Assembly: GCA_029531795.1 (NCBI GenBank)
Contig: JAPEIS010000003.1
Span: forward strand, 2,480,001-2,544,000
Source of the DNA: Sclerotinia nivalis
Lineage: Eukaryota > Ascomycota > Leotiomycetes > Helotiales > Sclerotiniaceae
Direction: 5' to 3'
DNA: 64,000 nt
The notes below the pieces were generated by a model, which was given only the letters and a program-made list of their open reading frames with translations, had not been told where the DNA came from and searched no databases. This document shows, piece after piece, positions 33,161 to 45,568 of the stretch. A program made the position numbers and the translations under genes. How positions within the stretch are numbered: position 1 is the stretch's first letter; each line of letters opens with the position of its first letter.

Positions 33161-34806
33161 TGTGAGGATGAACTTTGAACTTCGGGTCGGATGTGCTGAG
33201 ATAGGACTTGTCCTCCAAGACCTGAATTGACTTGGTGTTATCGAGTTGATATCAAAACGAAGAGCAGTTTCCCACCTAATCTAGGACTTCCTTGAATTGA
33301 TCCGTAAGATATGTATTCGTAGTATGTGTATGTGTACGTATAAAAGTTGATTTGGGTTTTATGAAGTGAGCAGACCGGACAGAAGTGTAGTTAGATATAG
33401 AGATATGTGTTGTGAGTTACAATAAGTGTAATTGTGAGTTCATTATTCGTTAAGGAACCTTGCCGTGGAATAGACGATATATATGAAAGGTAAGCGAGGT
33501 GAGTATGTCGAAACGACAGGAATGTGAAAGATGTTCTATTAATTCAAACTCGAGTAGTGATATGTTTATCAAGAGAGAGAATGTGGAAAGAAAAGTGTGG
33601 ATGGATGAAGGGTATAGAGGAATTAAGTATCTTCTCCTAACACTTGAGTAGTTGACTGTACTAGGAGCGTGACTGCCTAGTAGAAAGGTCTTATAGTATC
33701 TTTTAGGTCATACTGTGGCCGGTGACTCTGTCTTTATTATAGGATGGCTAAGGAAGTTTTAGTGTGGTAGAAAAAGTGTGGGTAGAGTTGTCAAGATTTT
33801 TTAGCAAGAAAGCGGCGAACCAAAAGCGCCTCAGCCACTTGAAGGGCTGAGTAAGATCCAAAAGAATCCAAAGTTCGACCAAGTTGTACCAAGTAAGGAA
33901 TTGAGGCTTGAAATGAAACCACTTGCATTAATGAATGATGATGGGTGATGAAAATTGCAGGAGTAAAGACCAAAAGTTGTAAAAAGTTCTTTATGTTGTC
34001 AGCTTCGTTTGTGATAAATGTGATGACATCAAAATGATTGGAATGTAACAGTTGCTATTTTGACCCAAACATACGAATAACTTTCTAATAAATGCGAAAG
34101 AAACGTAAAGAGGAAAGGGAAGAAAGAAAACAGTCCGAAAATAGAATTCCGACACGATGGAATCGAATCCCATCGAAAGGAGGTCAACAATAAGCAGAGT
34201 AGAGGTCGTTAAATGTGTGAATTGTTGCGGGACGGGCCCTCAAATCTCAAGACCACAAACGCGCGTGATGGAAGTACTTATTCTATCCTATAAGAATGAA
34301 TTCCCAAGAGGAGGCGTTTCATGAAAAGATGGCCCATATTCAGACCAAAAAGAAGATTTGAAAATTGTTTATAAAATCCAATCAAGGGATTATAGATGAA
34401 ATGAGATGAAAATGGGAAAAGCTGGAAAAGATGTTTCGTTAAGGTCTGATGTCCAATTGTTTCTAAAAACCCTGGTTGTCTCTTTATTTGGCGATAATTT
34501 TTATGGGGAGATAGGGTCTCGTTTGGGTCACGCTTACAACACATCAGGAATAACCCATTTGCCTGTCTATTATGGATTAGAGGATTTAAAGTGAGAAGGG
34601 CGACATTAGTTGGTGATAAAGAACATGAGCCGCATATTTCCACAGAAAAGGCTATATAACGTATCATGAACGAGAAAATTCACTCTACCTTTTAGGTATA
34701 TTAGTAACTTGGGGTACATACCCGTCGGACCACCAGTGGACTGTACCCGTAAGCGCTCTAAAATCCAACGCTGGCAGTACTAAGGTTAACTAAGGAATTT
34801 ACCTAC

Positions 34807-34979
34807 TAGCACCGATTATTGAACTATAACAACATGCCGCCATGAAACACAACAAAAATATTCACTAGCACTAACTATTGAACTATACGACAAACCGCCA
34901 CGAACCACAACAAAAATATTCACTAGCACTAACTATTGAATATACGACAAACCACCACGAACCACAACAATAATCTCAC
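34807..34979. repeat. Three tandem copies of a ~58-bp unit
   Basis: Units start TAGCACTAACTATTGAAC at 34807, 34866 and 34924 (59, 58 and 56 bp) and share CGACAAACCGCCACGAACCA and an ACAACAAAAATATTCAC end. The first copy is the most diverged. Confidence 0.85.
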
Positions 34980-35743
34980 TAAAGATCAACTGACAAAAAT
35001 ACCCGAGTATGTACTGCCACAATTACAAAAACATGAAATAATTCCTCGCCGTGATAAATAAAATGATGACTCCTATCGCCATAAGACCAAGACAATAATT
35101 CCTACTCGTAGTCAAAATCCCGGACAAGCGAACATAAAGCAAGCCGCACCAATCAACACAGCCCCAATAAATTATCGATTTTTCAAGCCAGACTCGAGGT
35201 TTGAGTCAAATGACGATACAGTGCATACATCCCTAATACCTAATACCTACCTAATCTACTCGTGCTACTGCCCACTTGCTCCTCGCTTGTAATCATAATC
35301 ATTATCGCTGTCATCTCATTTCATCGTCACTACTACGAGTCCGTTCGGACCATACGATCGTCATTTTAGCGCTCTCAATTTTTTCTTTTTGAGATATGGA
35401 GTACTTGGTTGGACTATAGCCTTGAGCGTTAAGCCTTATGATGTTATGTTGGTGTATCAAAATAAATCACCAACCAAAGCTAAAATTAAAACTAAAACCA
35501 AAATTTGATTTTTATATTTCCAACTGATTCCTTTTTATCGCATTTTTTAACTGTTGACCTTTTTGTCGCACAATCCTAGCGATAAAGGTCTAAAGCTTGG
35601 TTGTCGTACAATCTAGGTCGAACAGTGCAGCCGCCAGGGGAAAGAAATTCCAACAAGATGGTTAAGGATGAAGGATTGCATGCATATTGTTTGTTTTCTT
35701 AGTGGTTGTGTTACGCAGGTACCCTTGATGATTTGAAGAATAT

Positions 35744-35756
<13 letters not shown>

Positions 35757-35775
<19 letters not shown>

Positions 35776-35780
35776 TTTTT
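35757..35780. repeat. Homopolymer T24
   Basis: Uninterrupted T run preceded by (AT)n; a length-variable tract and possible assembly weak point. Confidence 0.9.
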
Positions 35781-36210
35781 GATATTTTGGACACAGTATG
35801 ATGCTAGGTCTCGTGCATGACTGCGGATATATGACTCGATTTCTGTCTTAGATATTAGACCCGAGTGGCCAAGATAGAATTTCTTTATGAACCAGATTTT
35901 TTTAAATGAGCCTCCCTCATACATGGATGTAATCAGCCTATAGTAAGCCACGTGTTAATGCTTGCCCTTGCATTTCGGGATGAATTCTTGCATTCCCACA
36001 AGCTTTGGAGTGTACATATACCGTCCTTCAAATTTCGAGACACGTGATGATGGTGACATCTGCCACTATCATCTGAAACCTAAGGGAGATGTCTTCAAGA
36101 CATCTTCAATATTGATTGATATAATGAAGAATATCCCCCTAATTGCCAACTTTTGACCCGCTTTGCAAGGCTACAATCGTTCTTGCCCTCTTTTTCGCTC
36201 AGACAAATGG

Positions 36211-38075
36211 TCATCTTGACCAACGTTTTATCAGCTGCTCTTTATGAACGTTCTTCAGTTGTAACCTTTGTAGATTCACAGCTTCAAGATTCTCATGTAA
36301 ATTCTTGATTTCCTCCTCAAATGTGTTAAATGATGATACAATATCTGGATCAAGTAGTTGAACCTCGCCGTATACTGAATCAGCTTGAAGGGCATTGTAA
36401 AGTAGTTTCATTGTATAATCGGCATTGTGCACATGTGAAGATATGGTGGTTTCAGTTGTTGACTCCAAATTAGCCGTGTGACTCTTAAGTCTCTCAATCC
36501 TTTCACGAAGGCAACTATCAAGAAACTCAGTTTGCGCATAATCTGCGTCATTCTCATTTGGAAGTGTGATGCCCAAATTGCGAAGTAACTGTGATTCAGC
36601 ATCCATTTCCTCAAACATTGAAGAACGGCGGCGATTATTGCGGGACTGTATTTGTGCTTGAGAGTTCTGTCGTTGGCGCGTAACAGATTTGCTAGGCTGT
36701 GGAGCTGCTTGATATTGGAGCTCTTTCTTTCCCGTGTCTATCGCAAATTTAGTGGCCATCTGATGACATTGATATTCTTCCATATGCGCTGCATATATCT
36801 CTGTACGCTTGACGAGGAAATTAAGGCATTCTTGCATCTAGTTCATGATTAGAGATATATTATCTTTTGATGTATCAAAACCTACGTATTTCAAAGCTTG
36901 GTAAGCTCGATCTTGACCTGAATTCCCTTTGAGGGCAATCTCCCGTAAAGCTGGTTCCAAATATTGCTGCTCAGCAGACATTTGAGCCACAGGTAATACC
37001 TCGGAGTATAAGGATTCAAGCTCTTCTTGTAAATCGGCGACTTCCTGTTTGTTTGTGTTTTGCGAATCTGCACCAGCAGGATTATTAAGAGCTTCGAGAT
37101 ATATTCGGTCAAGCTTTGTCCTAATTCCATCGACAGTATGTTTGATATACCTCGCACAAAGGTCCCTTATCCTAGCAATAGTATCATGGTCTTCTGAAGA
37201 CCCAGGATCAAGCTCTTCCCCAAGCTTTTGCAAGCTTGTCAATAATTTATCATCCGCCTTCAAGATCCCATCCACTGTCTGTTTGACACTGGATTGTGAT
37301 ATTTTGTTTTGTTGTTCCAAGTCTGATAACTGATACATCAGGTTTTGTGAAAGTTCCTCTACTGCCGAGTTTGCCTGACCGGTTTCCGCTTCCCATTTTC
37401 GAAGCTGTTTTGCATCTGCTTCCGTTCGAACTGCTCCCACTTTCTTATTGTTTTTGACAAGTAAAGCCAGAGCATTTTGTTGCAATTGTAGTGCTTCGCT
37501 CTGCTTTTCAATCGCGGTAGTAGATCTTTGTAATTCTTCGATGGCAGTATACAATTGTTCGTCGGTCAAATCACATATGCTCGATAAGTCTTGGGAATTC
37601 GCTATTTTGTCTGCATCTCCTGATTGTGATAGTACCTCGTACCTATTCCTTGTTAGGATTATTCGCAGAAAGAACAGGCGCCAACTCACAATGCGACTTC
37701 ATCTTTGGTCAAGAGTGTTTCTGGACCAAGGTATTTCGAAATCCAAGCTTCAACTGCAGCTGGATTGCGAGCATAATCGGACTTGATTGTATTTCGATCG
37801 AAAGGTATGCCATAATCTTCTAGGATCTGCAGAAGAAATTCGAGATTGCCGCCTTCCATACTGTGAAGACCGTGGTATGACAAGCTTTCCAAAAGTTTTG
37901 TTGCACGTCTGAAGCCAAGATCAGCTTTGGGGCTTTTAGGAAATGTAAAGATTCTATTGCAGATTTGGAAAGAGGGAGATTCCAGTATTTTAGAAAAAAT
38001 TGTCTCGGGGGATTTGAAAGAGCTGTTGTTGAATCCGGGCTCGGGAGGTTTTGGAGGTTTTGGAGGTTTTGTCAC
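36211..38075 (-). CDS. Coiled-coil protein resembling HAUS augmin-like complex subunit 3
   Basis: Three exons on the minus strand: 38075-37690, 37642-36886, 36837-36211 (589 aa), introns GTGAGT...ATAG and GTAGGT...CTAG. After a Pro/Lys-rich start (TKPPKPPKPPEPG), a short helical domain (LLESLSYHGLHSMEGGNLEF, SKYLGPETLLTKDEVALYEVL) precedes about 430 residues of long coiled coil without catalytic motifs. Domain order, length (human HAUS3 is about 600 aa) and the N-terminal pattern fit the HAUS-augmin3 family. That complex recruits gamma-tubulin to spindle microtubules for branching nucleation. The identification rests on pattern and length, not on invariant residues, so treat it as tentative. 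Head-to-head with the LrgA-LrgB gene (about 490 bp between starts). Confidence 0.6.
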
Positions 38076-38563
38076 TTTTGTACTGAGTTTGTGGTATTCG
38101 TTTGTTTACATCGCATCTCCAGTGAATGCTGGAGATTTATATATACCCCACAAATTGAATTTCTGATTTGTTCCAAACAAAAAGCTACAGTAAGTAACCT
38201 TACATACTGTACATTCAATCCTGTCATCTGGAATAGTTTCGACTATATAATATTTCCGAATTATTATTGCAAATAAGTAAGAAATGAAGAGACAATTCCA
38301 TTTTTCGCCATAACTAGGCATGGAGCTACATTTTACTCCGATAGTAGGTATGATTGTGGGGGATAACCTTTAAGCGTTTGATTGAGCTCTCCGAATCCCC
38401 ACTTGGATATTACTTTCGTGATGAAGACATCCCATTCTCTTTGAGAATTTTCTTTCTCTCTGTTTTCGTTTAGCTGTAGGTTCTTGGATACATTTTTTGG
38501 GTCGGGAATGAAAAGATTCTATTTCAGTTACATAGGTCGAATAGCGATCTAAAAGAATTCACA
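38076..38563. other. Divergent promoter region
   Basis: Shared upstream region of the augmin-like gene and the LrgA-LrgB gene; nothing else seen. Confidence 0.5.
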
Positions 38564-40471
38564 ATGGCCCCAAACATCCGAGAGATTACCTCGGATGGAT
38601 TTGAGGCTCTCAAGTTGGTGAGGATTAACATTTCCAGGCTTTTTAGAAGATATCAACTTACTAATATATCGTAGGTAGCTCGTCTATCATGGAGACGCAA
38701 CCTGAAAGCTTGGATTCAAGTTCCTTTTGGCATTGTTTTGATTCTATTAGCATGCTTCGGTGTCAATGCTCTCATAGGACTCAGTTCTGTCTCATTTCCT
38801 GCATCAGTGGCATGCTTGATTTTACTATTTTTTATCCTAAACATCATCGATCTTCTCATTGGACACCAAAGGACGAGAGCCTTGGTATCGGTCATTGAGA
38901 TTCCATCAGGATGGGCTCTCCGTTATATCAATGTCTTCTTCACACCCTCGTGAGTCACCACCTTCACATGGATGGGATCATTGAGATTAGATTGGATGAG
39001 ATTCTGAAGGTTTATAGTTTCGTCCTGTTGCCATTGAGTGATAGTATAACTGCTGCGGAAGTAGGCAAAATCATTGGGGTATTCCGTCAGTATATCGTCG
39101 CCATATCCAACATTTAATCACTAATGTCTTGAAGTCGTTGGGTTTTTGGTCATGTTCGCTGTCACTGCCTGGCTAGTACGCGGTCTTCAGATCTTATTAG
39201 GTTCAAGCAAGCGTGCTATTATAGAGAGGGCCGAGGAAATGGGTGCTGAAAATGATGCCATTCCACTCGCAGTATCAAGTAATACAAATTTCACATCGAC
39301 CGATAGTGTCAGTCCTATACAAGAACAGGAACCGGCTATGGTCAGAGACGCTAGAGACCGAAGAGATTCTCCGGAAACAGAAAGTCCACCACCAGAACCT
39401 GTTTCTAGTACCATCGCGGTCGAACAAGAGCCGTTACCACTCACACGAGCTCAGATTTGGGCGGCGTTTATTAATAGAAATTTGGATATACTCACTTACA
39501 GTGTTATATTTCTTTTCATAGGGATCCCAGTTTACTATGCCACTGGCTATGCAATGCCAGTACAACTTACATTCAATGTACTAGCTTATTTTGCAGCACA
39601 ATCTCTCCCAGTTAGGTGGAAGCAATTCTTACATCCTGTACTATTGTCATCTGGCATCACGATAATTGGTATATGGATTTTAGGGCTTGTCAGAGGTAAT
39701 AACCTAGATGAAATTTTGGGTGCTTACAGGACCAATACTAAATATATTGCCTACTGGGATGGAGAAAGGAACCTTCCTCTACCTGGAGCTGGTGATATCT
39801 TGTAAGTTCTTCAGTTTCACATGCCCATCTAATCACCTTAAACCTCAAACTAATCTCCTTACCTACGATAGTAACAGCGTACTTGACGCCTCTATTGTCT
39901 CCCTCGCTCTCCCCATGTTTCAATACCGCCACGAACTAAAAACTCACTTCATCCCCATTACAATTCCAAGTGTTGTCCTAGCCATCGCTTCACTTTTCGG
40001 CTACCCACCTCTCTGTTATTCTATCGGCATATCCCCTCCAATTTCTCTTTCCTTCTCCGTACGTTCTCTAACTCTCGCGCTCGCTACCCCCGCCGCCAGT
40101 AACCTGTAAGTATCACTAGCCACTTTTCCCAACCTTCCAATCTGCCCATAACAATCTAACCATACTCTCCTTTCTTTAGCGGTGGAAACACCAACGCCGC
40201 CGCTGCCCTTGCTATTATGTCCGGTATCTTCGGCGTCCTAATCGGTCATCGTCTCCTTTCCCTCCTCAAAATTCGCCCTGATGATTACATAACCATCGGT
40301 GTTGCCATGGGTGGAAACGCTAGTGCAATAGCTACTGCATTACTACTAGTTAGTGATCCGAGAGCAGCGGCATTGAGTAGTTTGAGCATGAGTCTTTTTG
40401 GTATTGTGACATTGGCGTTGACTTCTGTGCCCCCGGTGGTGGAAATTATTAGAGGGTTGGTTGGGTTGTAG
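38564..40471 (+). CDS. LrgA-LrgB fusion membrane protein (CidA/CidB, plastid glycolate/glycerate transporter-like)
   Basis: Six exons: 38564-38617, 38675-38949, 39018-39085, 39135-39801, 39872-40105, 40180-40471 (529 aa). Splices are supported by hydrophobic continuity (IIGVF joined to LVGFLVMFAVTAW through a GTCAGT donor). The N-terminal part (~20-165) has four to five TM helices like LrgA. A polar Glu/Pro/Ser linker (~170-240) follows. The C-terminal part has the LrgB helices with TLALATPAASNLGGNTNAAA and the re-entrant-type motif GVAMGGNASAIATALL. LrgB proteins in bacteria affect murein hydrolase activity, and the plant homologue PLGG1 moves glycolate and glycerate. In this fungus the role is probably small-organic-acid transport in an internal or plasma membrane, by inference. 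Confidence 0.88.
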
Positions 40472-42034
40472 AGTATTGGATACGGGTGAAGGGAATAAGG
40501 ATATGAGTGATGTTGATAGAATAGAGATATTGAAAAAGAGATTAATGCGCGTCCTAGACATTGGAATATTCTCTCTTATTATACCACTCTCAAGTATACC
40601 CAGCTTAAGCACACCAACTCACTCTGTTCTCCCCCGAAACTATTTCACAATCTTTCTTCCACCTCTCACCTCCACGCTCTGAACAAATACCTCCACATTG
40701 ACACATTCCCCATAAAAACATATTTTCCTCACTTTAATATCGAATTCTCGCCCATTCTCACTACCCTCAAGTATCATAAAGATTTCTCGCGGGGTATCTA
40801 ATTCCATTCCCAAACCCAGTCATTCTCGTCTAACGCCCACTGGAATCATCATAAACCTCCAGAAACGCATGATATTGTAAAATTGCATCCAAATCCGCGG
40901 TGATCAGATATCCGATCATTGATCAATAAAGGTGAATATAAGAGTGAATATGAATGTTATATTGAATTCCATTCCGGGATTCACTCTGCCTTATTGTCGA
41001 ATGAGTGCTCGCTCATTCACTAATCTGGAGATTATACGAGCTTTCTCCAGTTGTGCTCTGGGTTAAGTTAAATTGTAAGATCTTATCTAGTATTTTAGTA
41101 CCTGAGTAAGGTAATTTTAGATCATTGGGAGCTGGTGTCGATGTAAGGAGATGTATAGAGATATATAAAGATGTATAGAGATGTATAGAGATGTATTTTT
41201 AAGAAATGAAGGGATGACCTTTAGATTGTCTAAGGTTAATTCAATGTACACTGTAATCCGTCTAACCCCAAGGAACCACAACATACTTACAAACCAACCT
41301 CAACCAACAAACATGACGTGCTCATGGCCTCCGATTGAACAATTGAATGATTGAATTCGCTAATCCGGTATTGTCCATATCGAATACTTATAAAGATCTC
41401 ACATCCCCCCTATCTCACTTTCACACCTCTCCGTCTCTGTTGAAACCTCTCTCAGTAATATAATATTTTTCGTGCGAGCGGAATGAAGTTTATCACCGAT
41501 TCTTTTCGACAGCTCCTTGCAGCTTACTCTACCGTCTAGTTTCGGCCGGAAACAATGAACACATGTAGGATTCATGTGTATAAGTACACACTTCAGCATT
41601 GCAAGGTCCGACGATACGGAGGAAAAGAGTCGAGTTCGATGGACTTTTACATAAAGATCAATATCCGATTACCAATTCTCCCACAAAACTAGACACGGGG
41701 TACGGAGATCTCGATGTCCGAAGTACACGGTTTACAACTCCACCACACCACAGAGCCTATTTTGAAGGTCTGTGTCGAGGGGGAGGGTTAAGAGCTTAGT
41801 CAAGTGAATGAATGGAGTTTGAGAATGATTTCTAATACGGTTGTTGTGGGGATTGGAAGGATTTGGGGGTTGTTTATATGGTGAGGGATTCGCTGTTCTT
41901 TTGTCTACAATCAAGCAAAGGAAAGTAAAATATCAATTCTTCAATTTGCTATATTTCGAAGTGCTCAGTATATACCGTCTATATACAAAACTTGATACAA
42001 CACATCTCAAGCGAATCGACTCAAATCAAACAAA
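40472..42034. other. Intergenic spacer
   Basis: About 1.6 kb, no accepted gene. Contains the 10-bp tandem repeat at 41149-41198 and short inverted motifs such as GAATGAGTGCTCGCTCATTC near 41000. A TATAAG-like element lies near 41390. Confidence 0.45.
41149..41198. repeat. 10-bp tandem repeat AGATGTATAG, five units
   Basis: Units at 41149, 41159 (variant AGATATATAA), 41169, 41179 and 41189 (ending TTT). Confidence 0.85.
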
Positions 42035-42587
42035 ATGGTTACCATTACCCTCAGTCCTGATTACGGGTATGTATCCCCTCCCTCTTCCCTCACCCAATTG
42101 CCATCCATCCATCATCCCACACTCTCCCGGCCAGAACAAAAACCCAACTAACCCTCCTCACCAAACTAGCTACGTAATCCTCGCCGCAACCTCCACGTTC
42201 ATCCTGAACACCATCCACGGCTTCAACACAGGATCCTACCGCAAAGCGGCGCAAATCGACTATCCAGCCGCCTATGCCCCTTCATCCCGTACCGACGAAG
42301 CAGCCTATCGATTCAACTGCGCTCAACGGTCTCATGCGAATTTCACCGAGAATCACACGATAGCCGTCACCGCGCTCTTGGTTTCCGGACTCCAGTTTCC
42401 AAAGACGGCGGCGGTTTTCGGTGGCGCTTGGACGTTTTTTAGGTGGATGTATATGAGGGGGTATAGTCAGGGCGGGGAGAAGGGGAAGGGGAGGTATAAG
42501 GGGATTTATTATTGGCTTTTTCAGACGGGGTTGATGGGAATGTGTGGGTGGATGGGGGTGGAGATGGTTTTGGAGGGGATGAAGTAA
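42035..42587 (+). CDS. MAPEG-family membrane protein (microsomal glutathione S-transferase 3-like)
   Basis: Two exons: 42035-42066 and 42170-42587 (149 aa), intron GTATGT...CTAG in phase 2. The pattern is MGST3-like: a short N-terminus (TITLSPDYGYVILAATSTF), the conserved loop with FNCAQRSHANFTENH (the MAPEG signature RxHxN-x2-E) and four TM helices. Such proteins are ER-membrane trimers that conjugate glutathione or reduce lipid peroxides. The stop codon lies within a GTAAGT-like string after the final Met-Lys, so a further exon cannot be excluded. Small single-domain protein, normal length for the family. Confidence 0.9.
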
Positions 42588-43655
42588 GTGAGGGTGAATG
42601 GGGCCAGAGAGGGAGGCAGGGGAGGAGAGTATAAAATTGATTGAAGGGGAGGGGCTTTTGGAGGGCAGGGGAAAAGGCACGTGAGGAGGCATGGGGATAG
42701 AGTATAGATTGATTTTGTAAGGGAAAAGGCGCTTTTAGAGGAAAACCATATCCTAAATTAGAAATTTACTTTTCAAAACGAAGACCCAAAACAATACGAT
42801 CCCAAATTGCATCACAGGGCGCATTCAAAGAAGTCACCAAAGAAGCCACCAAAGAAGCCACCGAAGAGGTCACTAAAAAATTCACCTTCCTAACTATTTA
42901 ATTACTTAGTATTCTAGAAATCCATATCAAAACTCATTATATCAAATATTTTCAGATTTTCATCTTTCTAGTTTTATTTAGACATTTGCAATTTCCAGTT
43001 TTTCTAGGTTTTTATTCTTGTTTTTAAAACCTCTTTTTTATATTCTTTCATTTATATCTACCTCATTGATATAGACTATGTATCTATACATCGATCCTGG
43101 ACATCAAATATATATATATGTAGAAAGTTTCCTTTCCTCTCACCTCATCTCGTCTCATCTACTATACCCCTCGAAATCCTATAAAGCTACAAAGTTACAA
43201 ATAAATCAATAACCATTACACTCAAGTATTCACAGCTGGAAGAACGGATGTTAATCTTATTTACCAGTATATTCTAATTATACCAATAATCTATATTCGA
43301 TAGCTAGCTAGTTAGGTAATCCTATATGTGTTTCAGATTTAGTATTGGATGAGATGTCTGTTATTCTAGGTAGGGCTTTGGTTGAAATGTAGGTATGCTA
43401 GGTATGCTAGAGTTGTTAATTGTGAGTTGGTTTTGACTTGATTTCTGAGTCGATTCTGAGCTGATTCTGAGTTGTATAGTGGAGAGGGTTATAATCAGTT
43501 GATGTCAAAGAAGGAAGAGTGGATGTAGAAATTCGTTGGATTTGTGTTTTGGATTACATTGATGATTGGACATTGAGAGCAGTATAGTCATTATTTCATA
43601 TATATCAAATTATCATCCCGTTGCATCGTTCCTCCACCATAACAAAGCCAACCCG
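42588..43655. other. Convergent spacer with a 12-bp in-frame repeat
   Basis: About 1 kb between MAPEG and epoxide hydrolase stops. AT-rich; includes the 12-bp repeat at 42827-42886 and (AT)n near 43110. No gene accepted. Confidence 0.5.
42827..42886 (+). repeat. 12-bp tandem repeat (AAAGAAGCCACC), about five units
   Basis: Units AAAGAAGTCACC, AAAGAAGCCACC (twice), GAAGAGGTCACT and AAAAAATTCACC lie in one register. They sit in a 50-codon frame without ATG that would read KEAT-like repeats, 240 bp after the MAPEG stop. Confidence 0.8.
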
Positions 43656-45059
43656 CTACAACGTCGCCTTCCCCTCATCATACCCACACTTCCCCTTCAC
43701 AACCCCAAACGCCCCACCCCCCTTCCCAAACATCTCCCTCAAATCCCTCGCCAACAAGGCCGGCCTCTCAAGCGCATAAAAATGTCCACCCCCCTGCCCG
43801 AAATTATCCCTCTCAAAAACGACATTTCCTAACGTTCTCCCCCACGTCTTAGGTAACAAAACAAGTTCCATCGGATTAAACGTCAATCCCAATTTCGGCC
43901 CCGCAATAAACGATTCGATATCCCCTTGCGTAATTTTTCCCGCGCCAGGGGTCGTATGCGTGACTTCGTAATAAATTCGATGCGCGGCTCCGGGACCGGC
44001 GCGTGAGAAATAGTAGATGGATATCCAGGTGAAGATTTCGTCGTCGGTCCAGGGGTAGGAATCGGTCCAGTCGTGCAGTTTTTCGTAGATCCAGGCTAGT
44101 AATGCGGTGGGGGAGTCGTGGAGTGCGTAGGCTAGAGTTTGAGGTCTGGTAGCTTGTTCTAGGAAGTAACCGCGTCCTTCGTCTGCAAACCACTTTGTGC
44201 GAGCAAGGCCATCGCGGTCTGTTTGTGAATAGGGCGTGGTTGCATGTTGCAGGGCTAGGAGCGGATTTTTGGTGAAAGAGGGTTGTTTCCCCGTCACCAT
44301 GTTGATGTGGATTGCTTTGCACTGGATGACATTGTTCAGTGTCTAGATTTTGATGGGAGATGGGAAGCCCGAGGCTAAGATGGTAGACTCACATGCTGAG
44401 GATAGAATTTCCCAATAGATCTCGTGATTAACGATCCCCAATCTCCACCCTGCGTGACATATTCATCATAGCCCAATTGAAGCATCAATTTATGACAAGT
44501 TTCCGCATACTGCGCCAAAGAGAATCCACGTTTCTTAACCCCTTCGCTAAATCCAAAGTTGGGAAGTGAAGGGGCAACAATATGGAAAGCTGGACCGTCT
44601 GGTTGTTGAAGAAGTGGAAGAAGATGGAGAACTTCCATGAAAGATCCTGGCCCTGTGAATCGTGTCAGCATTTCCTTACATCTTCCTTTCCTTCAACACT
44701 ACAAGAATAAAGAAAGAAAAGAAAAGAAAATACCCACACCCATGCACAAAAAGCAACGGTACCGCTTCCTTCACCTCACTCTTCTGCCACACAAAATGCA
44801 CATCCAACTCTCCAAAGCCATCAACATCCACACCCGTCGTAAACTGCGCATCCTTAAGCGTCTTATTTAAGTTCTCTTCCGCAACTCTCCAATCCCATTC
44901 TTCCCATGCTTTTGTAAGACGCTTCATGGATGCTAATGGAACACCCATATCCCATTCTGCATCTGAGAGTTCATCTGGGAATTGGGCGAGGGAAAGTTTG
45001 GTTTTGAGAGTATCGATTTTTTCTTGGGGGATGGAGATTTGGAATGGGGTGGGTGACAT
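43656..45059 (-). CDS. Epoxide hydrolase (alpha/beta-hydrolase with EHN N-terminal domain)
   Basis: Three exons on the minus strand: 45059-44738, 44652-44393, 44321-43656 (415 aa); donors GTGGGT and GTGAGT, acceptors ACAG and CCAG. An EHN-type N-terminus ([26 protein letters not shown]) precedes the core. The oxyanion segment [11 protein letters not shown] is formed by the first splice. The nucleophile is D178 in TQGGDWGSL and the catalytic His is H374 in [14 protein letters not shown] cap region rich in Trp and Tyr ([18 protein letters not shown]) should give the tyrosines that polarise the epoxide. This is the microsomal-type epoxide hydrolase layout, hydrolysing epoxides to vicinal diols; the natural substrate may be a xenobiotic or a juvenile-hormone-like/secondary metabolite. 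The start at 45059 fits the family better than an upstream ATG at 45128. Confidence 0.9.
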
Positions 45060-45568
45060 GGTGATTTGATTTGCTTTAATTTGATTTGATAGGGTGTAGT
45101 GCAGGTTGTTGGAGTGAGATACACTCAATGTGCTTAAAGAAGTGGAAGATGATAATGTAGTGAGAAGTTCAGTTCTAGAAGTTCAATTATAAGTTCCAAC
45201 TATCAACTTATGAAGCACTCTTGAATTACCGAATCAAATATCAAAGGCCATTCAACGCACGAGGAAAAGAAGAAAGCAAAGCAAACGCCTGACGTTGAAG
45301 ATATCGTGCATATATACCAGCAAAGCTCAAGCTACCCCGCAGTTGATCAGAGCACTGCCGGATCAACGGTAACCACGGCAGAGACCGGCTTTGTAATACA
45401 AGACATATGATGAGATTATACATGATTCCACTTCCTTTTCTAATATACATGAAACCGGTACTTGTGACTTGGCATCTAATAGTTGGCTCTCACAAACAGT
45501 CGACCAATTTCTAATTGGTGAGAAGTGGGGGGAGCGAATGGCCCCGGAAAACAAATTATTCCGTTAGC

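Larger units (their letters stand above)
33161..36210. other. 3-kb gene-free region with tandem repeat and poly-T
   Basis: No convincing gene on either strand; several 60-130-codon frames are AT-rich noise. The left part (33161-34200) is probably the long leader/promoter of the coiled-coil gene. Contains the 58-bp triple repeat (34807-34979) and a 24-base T run (35757-35780). Confidence 0.5.

Noticed and set aside
34157..34185. tRNA T-arm-like sequence GATGGAATCGAATCCCATC
   Set aside because: Only a local hairpin; no D-arm, anticodon arm or acceptor stem at the right spacing on either strand.
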